NCBI GenBank assembly: GCA_030704615.1 | Contig: CM060734.1 | Coordinates: 50,548,042-50,608,041 of the forward strand | Source of the DNA: Takakia lepidozioides | Lineage: Eukaryota; Streptophyta; Takakiopsida; Takakiales; Takakiaceae | Reading direction: 5' to 3' | Length of the DNA stretch: 60,000 bases | Shown: piece after piece, positions 45,294 through 57,649 of the stretch | How positions within the stretch are numbered: position 1 is the first letter of the stretch | How the letters are laid out: the number at the start of each line of letters is the position of its first letter | Program-made: the position numbers and the translations under genes | Notes under the pieces: model-generated | Databases searched by the model: none | The model's input: only the letters and a program-made list of their open reading frames with translations | Told to the model about the DNA's origin: nothing

Positions 45294-48071
45294 TCACCAG
45301 TACTCCCCGCAAGAACAAAACCCATCTTGGAAGTGGTGAAAGCGGTTGGCATCCCGTACAACAATTGCCCGGCCAACAATCTTCGAAATGAACCTGGTGG
45401 TTGTGTGGCAGTCACCACAAACGCGAAGGTTCTTGATGATACAGAGAGGTGTCCCAGCAGGCGTGCTGATGATCCCAAATGCAATGGCTAGCTTCTCACT
45501 GTGGTGGCAAAGAAAAAATTCCTTTTGCTCCTCCTCCACATCATGCAATGCAAACCGCGTGTCAGGCACATACCCAGCCTCCTTCATCCACCCAAATAAC
45601 CTTTCCAGCTCAGTGTGGATTTGCTCAGTTTGTGGATGCAATTTCGTGTGTACACTGAATGTATGTACATGATTGTTGACCTCAATGCAACTGCGGCCTG
45701 TCTCTTTTTGTACACCTCTGTCCTTCATCATTCTTCTTACCTTTGCAGTGTCGTCCCACCTGCCAGCTGCAGCATAGATGTTTGATAGCAGCACATAAGT
45801 TGCAGCGTCCTGTGGATCCAACGTGAGAAGGCATTTTGCTGCACGTTCAGCCACCTCCACATTGCCATGAATTCTGCAAGCACCAAGCAAGGCCCCCCAC
45901 ACTGCAGCTGCTGGCTCCATTGGCATTTTGCTGATGAAGTCCTCTGCCTCATCTAATCGTCCTGCACGGCCGAAAAGGTCCACCATGCACCCAAAATGTT
46001 CAACTGTAGGAGTGAGGCCATGATCTCGACTGATGGAATCAAAGTAGCGACTGCCTTCATCCACTAGGCCCACATGACTACATGCAGAGAGAAGACATAT
46101 AAATGTGATACCATTGGGTTTCAACCCTTCCTCTTGCATTTCTTCAAAAAGTTGCAGAGCTTCCCTACTGAACCCATGCTGAGCATATCCTGCGATCATG
46201 GCACTCCATGAGACAACATCACGTTGAGCGATATTGTCAAACACTTGACGTGCATTCTTTATGTTCCCGCATTTGGCATACATGTTAACAAGAGTATTCT
46301 CCAGAATGATATCTGACCCAATAGCCGCTTTGACAATGAGAGCATGGACCTCTTTGCCCTTCTCCACAGCTGCCAGGCTGGCACACACATTGAGAACGGA
46401 AATGAATGTGACTTTGTTAGGTGTCACCCCTTCTTGCATCATGTGCTCGTATGTCTCCAAAGCCTTCCTACTGCACCCATGCTGAGCATATCCTGCGATC
46501 ATTGCACTCCATGAGACCACATCTTGTTCGGCCATATTGTCAAACACTTGACGAGCAGCAATTAAGTTGCCGCATTTGGCATACATGTTAGCAAGGGTGG
46601 TCTCCAGAATAATATCTGGAGCAATTGCCGCTTTGATGATGTCAGCGTGGACGTCCTTACCCATTTCCAAGGCTTCCAGGTTGGCACAAGCATTGAGAAC
46701 ACTAATGAATGTGACCTTGTCGGGCGTCACCCCTTCCCTTTTCATGAGCTCGTAGATCTCCAAAGCCTCCCTTCCACACCCATGTTGGGCATATCCTGCA
46801 ATCATTGCACTCCAAGAGACCACATTTCGTTGAGCCATATTATCAAAGCTATGACGTGCATGCTTCAGGTCTCCGCATTTGGCATACATGTCAACAAGGG
46901 CAGTCCCCAGGATGATGTCTGGTGCTATTTTGTATTTGATGATGTCAGCATGGATCTCTTTACCCTTTTCCAGGGCTGCCAAGCTCGTACAGGCATTGAG
47001 AATGCAGACATATGTGATCTGGTCGGGCATTACCCCTTCCTGTATCATGTGCTTGTACATCTCCACAGCCTCCCTACTGCACCCATGCTGAGCATATCCG
47101 GCAATCATCGTACTCCATGAGACTGCATCTCGTCGAGCCATATTGGTGAACACTTTCTGTGCATCATTAATGCTCCCACATTTAAAATACATGTTTGCAA
47201 GGGTGGTCTCCAGAATGATATCTGGCGCAATTGCAGCTTTGATGATGTCAGCATGGATCTCCTTGCCCTTTCCAAGGTCTGCCAGGTTGGCACAAGCATT
47301 CAGAACGCTAATGAAAGTGACAATGTCGGGTGTCACCCCTTCCTGTTTCATGTGCTCGTAGATCTCCAAAGCCTCCCTACCAAACCCATTCTGAGCATAT
47401 CCTGCTATCATCACATTCCATGAGACTACAGCTCGCTTAGTCATGTTATAAAAAACATTTCGGGCATCCTTCATACTGCCACATTTGGCATACATGTCAA
47501 TGAGGGTATTCTCCAGTATGATATCTGGCGCCATTCCGGCTTTGATGATATCAGCATGGACCTCTATGCCCTTTTCCAGGGTTGACAGGCTGGCACATGC
47601 CTTGAGAATACAAATAAACGTGACCCTGTCGGGTGTCACCCCTTCTCGTATCATTTCCCCATAGATCTTGAAGGCCTCCCTACCATGCCCATGCTTCGTA
47701 TATCCAGCCATCATTGTATTCCATGTAAACACATCTCGTTCAGGCATTTTGTTGAACACTAGGCGTGCATCCACCACGCTCCCGCACTTGGCATACATGT
47801 TGACAAGCATGTTGCATAGCACAATGTTGATGCTTGGCTTGAATCCACTTAGGAGAATGTGGGCATGCACCTGCTTTCCCTCTGCTAGGCATTTCATCTT
47901 GATGCACTCCTGCAAGAGACAGGCATATGTAGCGGAGTCTGCTGAAACGCCTCCTTGATTCAAAATATGCAGCGCCTCTTTTAATTGTCCTGCCTTACAG
48001 AGTGCCCTCACGTATCCTGAAGAAATATTTTGAACTCCCTGGCTTTGTCCTCTTTCAAAAGCAGTTGTCAT
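45294..48071 (-). CDS. PLS-class pentatricopeptide repeat protein with DYW deaminase domain
   Basis: An intronless frame ending with TGA at 45294-45296. The frame is open from about 48203, where the first initiator is GTG; the first ATG is 48071, giving 925 residues. PLS proteins of this class bind organelle transcripts and convert specific C to U. After a short N-terminal region come six P-L-S triplets of 101 residues, P motifs starting near residues 114, 215, 316, 417, 518 and 619, and then the E1/E2 motifs (AVWGALLGACRIHGNVEVAE, TYVLLSNIYAAAGRW). The DYW domain (about 792-925) has the PG box, HSEKLAIAFG with the H-x-E catalytic zinc site, LRVCGDCH, and the tail HHFQDGFCSC-GEYW. The last triplet is EYW instead of DYW. 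Organelle targeting is expected, though I see no clear transit peptide; an upstream exon might supply it. Confidence 0.93.
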   Translation of the reverse strand: MTTAFERGQSQGVQNISSGYVRALCKAGQLKEALHILNQGGVSADSATYACLLQECIKMKCLAEGKQVHAHILLSGFKPSINIVLCNMLVNMYAKCGSVVDARLVFNKMPERDVFTWNTMMAGYTKHGHGREAFKIYGEMIREGVTPDRVTFICILKACASLSTLEKGIEVHADIIKAGMAPDIILENTLIDMYAKCGSMKDARNVFYNMTKRAVVSWNVMIAGYAQNGFGREALEIYEHMKQEGVTPDIVTFISVLNACANLADLGKGKEIHADIIKAAIAPDIILETTLANMYFKCGSINDAQKVFTNMARRDAVSWSTMIAGYAQHGCSREAVEMYKHMIQEGVMPDQITYVCILNACTSLAALEKGKEIHADIIKYKIAPDIILGTALVDMYAKCGDLKHARHSFDNMAQRNVVSWSAMIAGYAQHGCGREALEIYELMKREGVTPDKVTFISVLNACANLEALEMGKDVHADIIKAAIAPDIILETTLANMYAKCGNLIAARQVFDNMAEQDVVSWSAMIAGYAQHGCSRKALETYEHMMQEGVTPNKVTFISVLNVCASLAAVEKGKEVHALIVKAAIGSDIILENTLVNMYAKCGNIKNARQVFDNIAQRDVVSWSAMIAGYAQHGFSREALQLFEEMQEEGLKPNGITFICLLSACSHVGLVDEGSRYFDSISRDHGLTPTVEHFGCMVDLFGRAGRLDEAEDFISKMPMEPAAAVWGALLGACRIHGNVEVAERAAKCLLTLDPQDAATYVLLSNIYAAAGRWDDTAKVRRMMKDRGVQKETGRSCIEVNNHVHTFSVHTKLHPQTEQIHTELERLFGWMKEAGYVPDTRFALHDVEEEQKEFFLCHHSEKLAIAFGIISTPAGTPLCIIKNLRVCGDCHTTTRFISKIVGRAIVVRDANRFHHFQDGFCSCGEYW

Positions 48072-49480
48072 GGTGGAGGTGCTGATTTCTGTTACTGCTT
48101 CCAGTTTACCATATACGCACACAGGTTTCTTGGACAAATCTCTCCACAGTCCCTCCCAGGTACTCTTGTACTTGAAATCTGGTCGTCGAAGATAGATCTG
48201 CACCCCAACTCCATACCTGCCTCATTCAGCTGTCCTTGCCTCCACAACAAATGTTCAGAGATCCTCCACCTTGCTGCAAGTAGCTGACAATGACAACCCA
48301 TACCTTACATAAGAAACACCCCACCCTACCTACCAAATACTTGTTCACATGCCAGTTGGTGGCAAGATGATGAAAATATGTGTCGAAGGAAGAGAGATAG
48401 AAAATATCCTTCCAAGGGTTGCTAGTAAGCTGAAATGGCCAGTGCTCATAAACAGTGAAGGAAACAGTCCAAATCTAGGTTTCTGAGCATTGATTTAAGG
48501 ACTGGCATTAACACCATGCTAGATGCACAATCATGACATTTCCCTCTGTTATTTTGGCAGGACAAATCCCCTCTTGAAGCCGGTTGGGCTTCCTATGCTG
48601 AATAGGTGACAAGATAGAAGGATAGAGAATACGTCCTTTCAAAGCATTAGGAGCAACATACCCTGGCAAGACTAGTTGAATTAAATAAGTGCCGTTTCAA
48701 AATACAAAGATATGGAAAAGTGGGTCTACATTGTTATACTGCTCCTGTAGAGTCATCATAACAATCCACTACAGGGGATTAAGTGAAGATTTAAAGGTTG
48801 GAGTTGACATCACATCACGAATGAAGATGTCCATATCAGCACTTCAGTGCGAACAAGGGGCAGTTTGACCACAGCACTATCTAGACATGTGGCTGCGGTC
48901 AACTGCCACCTGTCAAACTTAGTTAACAATGAACTCACAATCCAGAGGTAACCAAAGAAAAGAATGAGATAGTCACATCCAAGGTAAGAAGAGCTTTCCA
49001 AGGTGGAAACTAACACACTTAGGAAGAACATCAAGGAAAGTCACACAGAAGATAAACAATAACAAGAGGGAGGAAAAAAATGCGCTGTCTCATACTTAGT
49101 CAATCTAAGAGTATGAGAAAAATCAACCATATCCTGTATAAGAGTGACCGGCTATAATAACTCCCACTGACTTCGGACAGAGAGTGTAGACATGCCGAGT
49201 TCCCGTGTCAAAACCGGAAGAAAATCAAAAAGGGACAGACCACAGTCATGGACCACTGTGATGAGTCACCTCAAGGGTTTGAGAGAGAGAGAGAGAGACC
49301 AAGGGAACTCTTTCTTTTGCAAAAAGTCTTTTCAATGTTGTCTGCATCGCTGCAGGCTGACATTGACTTCCTCTAGGAGGCAGATGTTCGTAACGACACT
49401 GCTAGTACGCCCACATTGTCCGCTGTACTTCACAATGAAGTGTAAAAAGGGAGAGAAGTCGTTGGCCATTGCAACGCCTT
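48072..49480. other. Upstream region of the PPR gene, no other gene recognised
   Basis: The first 130 bp are open in the PPR frame without an ATG. A separate minus-strand frame at 48301-48092 starts with ATG and overlaps this leader, so it could act as an upstream open frame if transcribed. A GA microsatellite lies at 49276-49297. Confidence 0.4.
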
Positions 49481-50382
49481 AGCTCAAGGGCTTAGTTTAA
49501 TTTGCTAGAAAGCATGGGCATTCCAGCAGTGCCCTCTAGTTTATAAAAAGATGTGACGCATGTGAATATGGTCGTCAAGTGCGCTGGAATTGCCCAGATA
49601 CTAGAAAGCATAAAGTTGATCCAGCACTGCTCCTCTAGCTTTGCAACCACTGTGACAATCGCGATGTAGTAGAAGACAGCCAGAGTAGGAGAAACAGCAA
49701 GAAGACAGAGGGAGAAAGAGAATGTGGGGGCTATCATTACTTTGCCAGAAAGTTTCTCGATGCATCCTGTTGTCTGCTTCTGCTGTAACATAACAGACAT
49801 TCACCTTATTGCCTCGATTGTCCGTCCATTGAATGGAATTCGAAAAACATTCGTTCGAAAGATTATCCTGGTCTCTCTGTTGACTTTCTGGATAATTTCC
49901 TGTGTTGGCAACCTCCTTGCTGTATGGCACTTCCTCTCCAGGTCTCCACAGCCTCGCTTTGGGCTTGAATCTGTTCGCAATAAACCTCATTCCAACCCCG
50001 TTTGGAAATTGCACAGGAGCGTACATGGTGCACAGACCACACCTTCTTCAAGCTTTCAGCAGACAGCGTAGCCTAGGGGAGGCATGTGAGGGCACCTCGA
50101 GAAGTCGGACATATTTCCCAGACCTGCACACTGAATTTCCTGCCTCTGCATGGCTGCTCCTTCTTCAACTCTTTTGCAAAATCCATTCCCCATTGCTCTC
50201 AAGAGAGCCAGAGCTGATCTTCCTCCACCTGCCTGGTTTCTCCAAACCCTAAACCTCAGCTGAGTTTTGGAGTAGCGAGCTGGAGTTTCGTTGGAAATAA
50301 GGACGAACGAGACAAACTTCCGTTGGGTGAGATGTGAACAGTTGCGACTGCTAGCGTCGTGCTCCTTCTCTCCAGTTTCCAT
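49481..50382 (-). other. Possible minus-strand exons, unrecognised
   Basis: Minus-strand frames include one starting at 50382 (108 codons) and one at 50026 containing MYAPVQFPNGVGMRFIANRF and KPKARLWRPGEEVPYSKE, which looks coding-like. A telo-box AAACCCTAA lies at 50244-50252. I could not assemble a convincing spliced product or recognise a family. Confidence 0.2.
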
Positions 50383-50416
50383 CCTCTCTCTCGCTCTCTC
50401 TCTCGTCTGAAGCTAC
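50383..50416 (+). repeat. (CT)n microsatellite
   Basis: A ctctct run interrupted by cg steps, about 180 bp upstream of the next gene's ATG. CT tracts are common in plant 5' leaders, so it may be leader sequence. Confidence 0.8.
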
Positions 50417-50593
50417 TCTGCCTTCCTCGCCCATGTCTGTAATCTTGTGAATCAAATCTCCCTCAGAATACATATCCCCTCACCCTCGTCCGTTGGAAGT
50501 GGGCTTCTCTCATACATGTGTGCTGAACTTGCCAGAGTCCGTTTCTGCTTTTACCAAGTCTAGACTGTTAAGATTAGAGACCTCAGCTATACC

Positions 50594-51421
50594 ATGTTAC
50601 ATGGACCGCCGAGTAAGAATTTCAAGCCAGGACTTAGAAGTCCGAGATCAAAGATGTCAGGGGAAAGACCTACAACAAAAGATTTTTATATATCAAAGGA
50701 GCAAACACCAAAAGAGCATGCTTCTAGAGAACATGCTAATTCAAATGCCATGAAGGAGTATGTGCCAAAGGTTCCACATGCTGGTCGCTCGCACATGCAG
50801 GGATCTCCCGAGAAGGTGCCGCTCATGAGCCGATCTCACATGGGATCTCCCCGCACCTACAATCAGAGTAACAGTACGACGTCCGATCGCAATTTCAATC
50901 TTAGTACCACGACGTTCGATGCCCTTAAACAAGCGCAATGTGTCTCTCCTTGGAGGTCCACACTCAATCTCGATTCTCGAACTCATTAATTCCTTGTGGT
51001 CCTTCACACTGTCAAGCTGCAACGTGCAAAGATTTTGATCACAGAAGAAGGAAAGAAGGACCAGGCGAGGCCCGACTTCGGGTAGAATATGCAGCATCGG
51101 TTTGGTCTTCTATATTTAAGATTATCCATTTTCTCTTAGAAACCCAACAGTACATGCCCACGATGCATTAGTCTGAATAGATGCAATGAATCTATGTGCA
51201 GGGCGAATCAGCAGTTGGAAGGGATGATCAAAGATGGCTTTCAAAATTTGAAGACTGAAGTTGGACAAGTGAAATTAGAACTGGGCAAGATAGGAAGCCG
51301 CGTGGACAATCTATCAACAGCGGTAAACATCTTGACCAACATGCAAGGTATTCTTGTTGAAAAAGTGGTTGATTTTAAGCTGCGAAACAGACAACCATCT
51401 AGCGATGGCGCTAAGCACTAA
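50594..51421 (+). CDS. Two-exon gene for a Ser/basic-rich protein with a C-terminal coiled coil
   Basis: Exon 1 (50594-50955) starts with ATG and ends AG/gtccac. Exon 2 (51202-51421) follows a tgtgcag acceptor; the join preserves phase and makes SPWRANQQLEG, ending at a TAA. The product is 193 residues. Residues 1-120 are rich in Ser, Lys, Arg and Pro (KNFKPGLRSPRSKMSGERPT, SRSHMGSPRTYN) and probably disordered. The C-terminal part (MIKDGFQNLKTEVGQVKLEL, then GKIGSRVDNLSTAVNILTNM) has heptad-like hydrophobic spacing typical of a coiled coil. I do not recognise the family. A further exon beyond a possible donor at 51348 cannot be excluded. The in-phase join and the position after a CT-rich leader favour a real gene. 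Confidence 0.42.
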
Positions 51422-54400
51422 TTTAATAGATGAGCCAGCTACTACATTTCAGTCCATGAACCTTTCAGCCATCGTCTAGCTAGCATGATATAGATTCTTG
51501 CCTATCGTATGTAATAGCAGCGCAACTGAGACAGTTGAGCACTAGAAAAAGGAACTGTATCATAATACGTAATCAAGCAAAAGTCTGCAAGTGGGCTTTG
51601 TTTCAAACTAACTTGTCCTGCATCTTAGATCTTCGTGGATTCCTTTTGAACAAGTTCGAGGATGAGAGTAGACAATCCGTTTTTGGTCTAAAACATGATG
51701 ACTAGTATATTGAGCTAGATAGTGCGGAACTTTAGTCTTACTCGGCGGCTTTTGAAAGAAGTTTCAGAGCTTGTGTTTGTACATATAATAACCTGCATAA
51801 GATAATATGGACCAGATGTACCTACAAAGCATATTTGGTAGCTGTGTGCATTCTTCACGTTCATATATATGCCATGCATCAAAGATGTTACACATGCATA
51901 GTGCATAGATATCGTTAAAATTGCTGGAAAAAATTGATGCCAACCTGGTGCAATTTGTCCATGTGACTCTCAAGAACATGTGACTTCCCTCGCTATACAA
52001 GAGGTTTTCTCGTGGACAGCAACAATTAGATATCAGGGTATCTGCATCCCCTTCGCACTCCCTTCATACATTGACACTCTGCAATGTATCCGTAAAGCGG
52101 TGGGAGTGGGAGAGTGGGCTCACCTGAGAAGAGACTATTGTTCACCTCTGAGCCCACGCTGACTTTCTGAAGCCATAAAACCAAATCGTTATCTTGGGAT
52201 TAATGGAGAGCTCCATTTCCGCGATTGAGGTATTCACACAATTCAAGGTAGATGGGATTCTAATATGCGGACAGATTGACAGAGACAATATTGAAAGATG
52301 CACTTAGTTCTGTCCGATCCGTGCACATGATTGACTACATTTGATGTGCCTTTGATTGACTACATTTGATGCACCGAGCACAAAACTCTCATGATTAGCA
52401 TACATTCTTCTGCTTGAATGATGGTGATGCTTAATCTTAACTACTCTGCAGGCATCCTCTCATGTTTGCTAATGTTTCAGCTCCAAACAATACCAAACTG
52501 AGGACGCAACAAACAACAGTGCACAAAAAAAGCCTAAAGGCTTGTCTTCATAACCTGCTAGTCACTAGTCTATATGAGATTATGAGAATGCAAATGAAGC
52601 CCTATCATACAAGTAGACACAAACTCCAAAAACAATTTTTTTTTTAAACTAAAGAAAAGAATCATGTGTTCATTCAAATGAAAACAATGATACCATTACT
52701 AAATATTACATAATATGCCACTCATCCAATAAGAGGCCCCACTTGCAAAGGCTGCCTTACAAGCGGTTGGGTGTTCAAAGCCATGTGTGTGTATACACTG
52801 TCACCCATATAGCCAACCCCCTTAAAAAGCTACCATTAAAAGGGGTTTCTCTATCAAATTTTCTTAAAGAAAACTCTTGCTCAAGCAACCATAACTTATG
52901 GTGTCACCTCATGACTTATGACATCCAACTCACAACCACTAGTGAAATGGTATTGTGCACCTAACCATCTGCTGGCTATCTACTGCAACTGATTACTCTC
53001 ATGTGTAGATGCCGCGCTACTAGAGTTTGTTGCTTCTGGGTTGGGTATTGCATTTGTACATGGGTTCTCTCTTCTTTGGAAGCGCATACGTTGGACCTTA
53101 AAGCAAATGTTGAGGAGGGCGCTCATAACAGTGTGGACTGTACCCATATTGCAATATCTCTTTAAAGGTGATATCCAATGGCTGGGTGTTTGTGCAGTGC
53201 ATAACCTAGATGATGTAGGGTTCATATGTTCACTTTCCAAGGGAAGGCAGTACTCCTTCCTTTAGGTTGAATAGACACTATACTTTATGCTTTTTGGGGA
53301 GGAGTCATCTTTTCTCATCTGTGTGGGTGCTCAAGAATTTTTGAATCCTCCGTGAGGCAATTGCAGCCAATAACATGCACCCAACACCTCCCATCCCAGA
53401 CACAAACGAATGTAAGTAATGAAAGCGACGTGCTTGGATGGGAGTCTCTACTATTTGAATATTGACCTAATTTGTTTTTTAATTTTCAATATTTCACACC
53501 CATTTTTCAAGTTTGCAAAAATGTGGGCACCGAAGACAAACAAGCCTATCACAAACAAGTCATCCAATCCATCTCACAAACATGGATTCAAACTGTAATG
53601 TCAATCGCGCTCTACAAGCCCTATCCCTCGAGCTCACAAGGAATAATGTAAGAACTTAATGCACACGTGCGAGCTCTAAGAGGAGAGTTTTTGGCATGTC
53701 AAACCATCCCCACCCCGTCTGTGATTCAAGAGTGACATGGAACAAGGTTATACTAAAGGGAGTGTAGCTCCAATCAGGGTGACACCGGGCTAACATGGAA
53801 AGGAGTATAACTCTAATTGGGATTACGCCAAAGGGAGTGTACCTCCAGTCCATGTAACTCACATTTGGTCTCGAAATTTGACCAAGTCCAAATAAAATGT
53901 ACTAGGAAGAGGTACACAAGACACAAACTAGGGTGGCCAGTAAAGCCAGCAAATTACCTATTTATGTCAAAGTTGAAATTTTTGAGACCTTGTGAGTAGG
54001 GCAATTCTATGGAATATGCCCAATGCTTATGGTTGGGCCGCTTTACTGTCCCCATGGTGCTCACTCTCATGCTGTCAAATTGAGGCTGTTGCCACATCAA
54101 CAGATATCCTAAAGTTCTATCAAAATAATCATCTCATGACCAATCTTTCACAAATTTTGTACCTTACTAACCCCTTGGAGGGTCTTCTAGTTGCTTAACA
54201 TTTATCTCCATGTTTTCATCTTAATAGTAGTAATATACTAGGGTAGCATGTGTCGTTGGCCCAAGTGTCCACTGTCATCCAATCCCTTATGTATCCAACT
54301 GTGTCCCCCCATGTGTGAAGAATTGAAAATCGATGTACTAAAATGAAGTTGTTGCAAGAATTTCCAGCAACCGAAATTCGACAGAAAAAACCAAACAACA

Positions 54401-57400
54401 ACCTCATTTATAGATGGATAGTTTCATATATTGATGGTTTCTGTCTTTGTTACTTTTCACGAATTTCCAGCAACCAAAAGTACTACTGTTCCTAGGAATC
54501 TCCTACACGTTTACCGTGTGTCTAGGCCTCATGGCAGCCTTCGGGCCGTAAAGGGTTTAATTTTTTCCCTTCAAATAATTTCAAATTAAAATTGTTAGGG
54601 CCACTGTCCCTTGTTTTGTTTTTAAGAAAACACTTGAAATTCCATATCTCCTCGTAGGGTAGCTTCAATTTATTGTTTTCCATGATTTTATTGAGTAATC
54701 CAATCACTCTCCCAAGAAAGCCCAATTTGCTATTTTTTTTTTGTAGTATTACATCAAATCATTTATGATATATCTCCCGTCAAGGCTCCAACCATTGTCC
54801 CAGGAGAGCCCACTTTGCTATTTTTTGTGAATTTCCAGCGACCCAAAGTACTTGAAATTCAACATCTCCCACTGTACCGCAAGTCCAAAAAACATGAGAC
54901 CAAGTCGGTGCACCCTTCCTCATCGAGGGCTTTCTAATGGTACCAAGCACTCATGGTGGGCCCGCTGTTTGGGACATCTCAACTCTACAAAACAAAACAA
55001 AACAAACGTCTCGATTCATATCACATTGATAATTCTTACCTACACGATTCATTTTCTATTGCAATTTTTAATCTCCGATTCTTTCCTCTTCTTCTCCACC
55101 TTCTTGAGCTCTTCTCACATATAGCCTACATCTTCGAATCTTGCTGAACCTCTTGCCAAATCGTCACCTCCACCTTTTTCCAATTTACCTCCAATAATGA
55201 ATCTCCACAGCTTTCTCCCGTTGTTACCTCATTAAAAAAATGATGAATGGGTAGAGAAGTTCATATATGATTAGAATGCAATGGTAGACTCCATCCAAAC
55301 CAAGAAGAAAATCAAAAATTTAATTGGTCAGAGAGAGAGACAAATACTCTTATGAAAAGGAAATTATTGAGTCATTCATGACCTTCATGGAATACAGGTT
55401 TAAGAGAAATTACAAATGACAATATGTATTTGCAAAATTCAAGAAAGTTAGAGATCATAACAACACCACTGGATTTGTATACTTGGTCGCTATCAATCTA
55501 CGATAGAAAGAATCTAAGAGTAACCCTCCATTTTCCCAAGGGCATATGAGAAGCAATTGAAGAATTTCAATGACAATGCCTCATCTTCAAATCACCTCAT
55601 TCTTGCAATTCTTCGCATCCTAATGATCAGGTATTTGAAGATTCTGTAGTGCAAGATCAAGACACGGAGCTATATTCTGAATAATCATTTTCTAAAATGT
55701 TGTTTCAAGATACTAATGTGTGTAGAAGTGGACAACTACTGTATTATACCGGCTCTGAAATAGGTATTAGTAGTATAATGTTTAGGGGCGTTTACGATGT
55801 TCGAGTGCTCCTCTCAACTAATCATTGCGACAGAACCATCGGGGGCCATCTGGAACACTTTTTCGTCGTACATGTGATTTTTTGCCCACCCACCATTGCA
55901 AAACGCTGCTTATGATTTTGTAAAGTCACACAACATTGCAATTGTTTTGTTTTTTTTTAACGTATATGCATGTTTTATGTACATATACATGGTAATAATG
56001 TACATATATACGTGAAATATAGTCCAGGCAATAGCCAACTCCCTAGCTGATCAAAAGTCATATGGATTCATTCAGAAGTGCACTTGACCAATCCTACCAT
56101 AAGTTGACAACGGTGTCCGGTTGATGCGCTTAGTGACCTAATGCAGGCCATATGGATGCAAACTACAGACTTGCAGTATGTAAGGGGGAATAAGAGAAAA
56201 CCTAGGGTTTTTAGTTTTGGCTAACTCTCGTTGCTACTCGAACGTGCTCTCTTATCCAGTTTTTGGACTGGTGCAGTATGATTTTACAGAGCTACTTCAA
56301 TCAAGTTCTCCAGGGGAAGAAGAAGATGTAAATGGAATCACCTAATCCTTTACAGTAAGAGGTCAGTGCAAAAACGAGTCTACTTCAAGCTTTGGGTAGT
56401 GAAGCAATGCGACAATCTTGTGTAGAGCTAGAGGGGATTAGCTCTTTTGTGCACACTCAATTAAATTTCTATCACACCTGGCAGAGAACTCTGGGAATTT
56501 GTTGAATGCTCTTCCCAATTCTTCAATCCTTTTGAATTCATGAAACCAACAAACTTATAAACCTATAAGCGAAGTTGCGTAGGTGAGGCGTGCAAGGGTT
56601 TCGGCTCGGTTGCTACGGACTAGGCTGCATTATTGGGGGCATCGCGTTGGCCTAGTTTGGAGTATGGAAGAGCAAGGAATGGAAAGATGAGCTCGACGAC
56701 AGAATCGGGGGCACCGCCGAGGCAATGATTAAGATTTGGGGTGACAAGAAAAAAACAAGGGAAAGTGGGTTGTTGTAGAGAGAGGTACACTTGGATCAAG
56801 TGAAGGCGAAGGTGGGGCTCAGCAAAAGAGGAGCAAAAGGAGGTGGAGCAAGAGGAGTTGGAGCGGAAGTTGGAGTTGGGCATGTCAAGGTGCTAGTGAA
56901 GAAGCCTTTTTGGCACATGACAAAAGGTATGAGTCAGCAGTTACCAAGGCTGTGCACATATGAGGTAGCAGTGCTCTGCTGTGCGAGTGTTTTGGTCTCT
57001 GAGATAAAGGAAATTTTGCGCCAACATCTTTTCGCCATCATCTAGTGACTTTTGCAAAGTTTTGTCATGATTTTTGTATGAAAGCGAGATGAACGGTACA
57101 ACCACGGGGACATGTGGTACCTCTGTTAGTACTAAGTGGCATTGTTTCTATTCTTTCTATTATGATGTCAATGTCATCTCCAAACTTTAGCTTTGTATTT
57201 CAGAGCATCCATCAGTTTGGGGATCATTGTTAAACAAACTATTCAAACTCTGTACTATCTAATTATCCTTGTTCTCATTCTGGTCTTGAGTTTTGTAATA
57301 CTCAACACATATTGTTGAGATTGTATTTACTAAATTTTGATGATTTGTTTCTTTTTCTTATTTATGTATGAGTATGAGATGCAACATTTGAACTTATGAT

Positions 57401-57600
57401 TGTTATTTTGGTATTATAGTCTATGACAAGTTGTGCATGTATGTCATCTGCATACATGCCATACATGCGAGCACATATAGATAGAGCCTCCCATTTTTTG
57501 CTTTGGACTAAGGTTGCTCGTAACAAAATGCAACAGATACTTTTTGCAAGTTTTCTTCTACTAATTTTTATCTTGAGATTTTTTCTTAAATTCTAGTTGC
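51422..57600. other. AT-rich region without recognised genes
   Basis: Long AT-rich stretch with only short frames. At about 53755-53850 a degenerate repeat with aa(a/g)ggagt(g/a)ta(g/a/c)ct(c/t)(c/t)a occurs three times, 30 to 45 bp apart. Frames at 52980-53265 on both strands and at 56791-57045 (Gly/Lys-rich) are unconvincing. Poly-T and poly-A runs and the short GA tract near 55331 add nothing clear. Confidence 0.4.
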
Positions 57601-57649
57601 ACTAAAAGAAAAATGGGATTTTATTGTTTGTTGTTATGTTGCTCCTAAA

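Noticed and set aside
45294-48203. PPR start at 48203 giving 969 residues
   Set aside because: The codon at 48203 is GTG. The first ATG in frame is 48071, which I use; the upstream open part may be leader or exon sequence.
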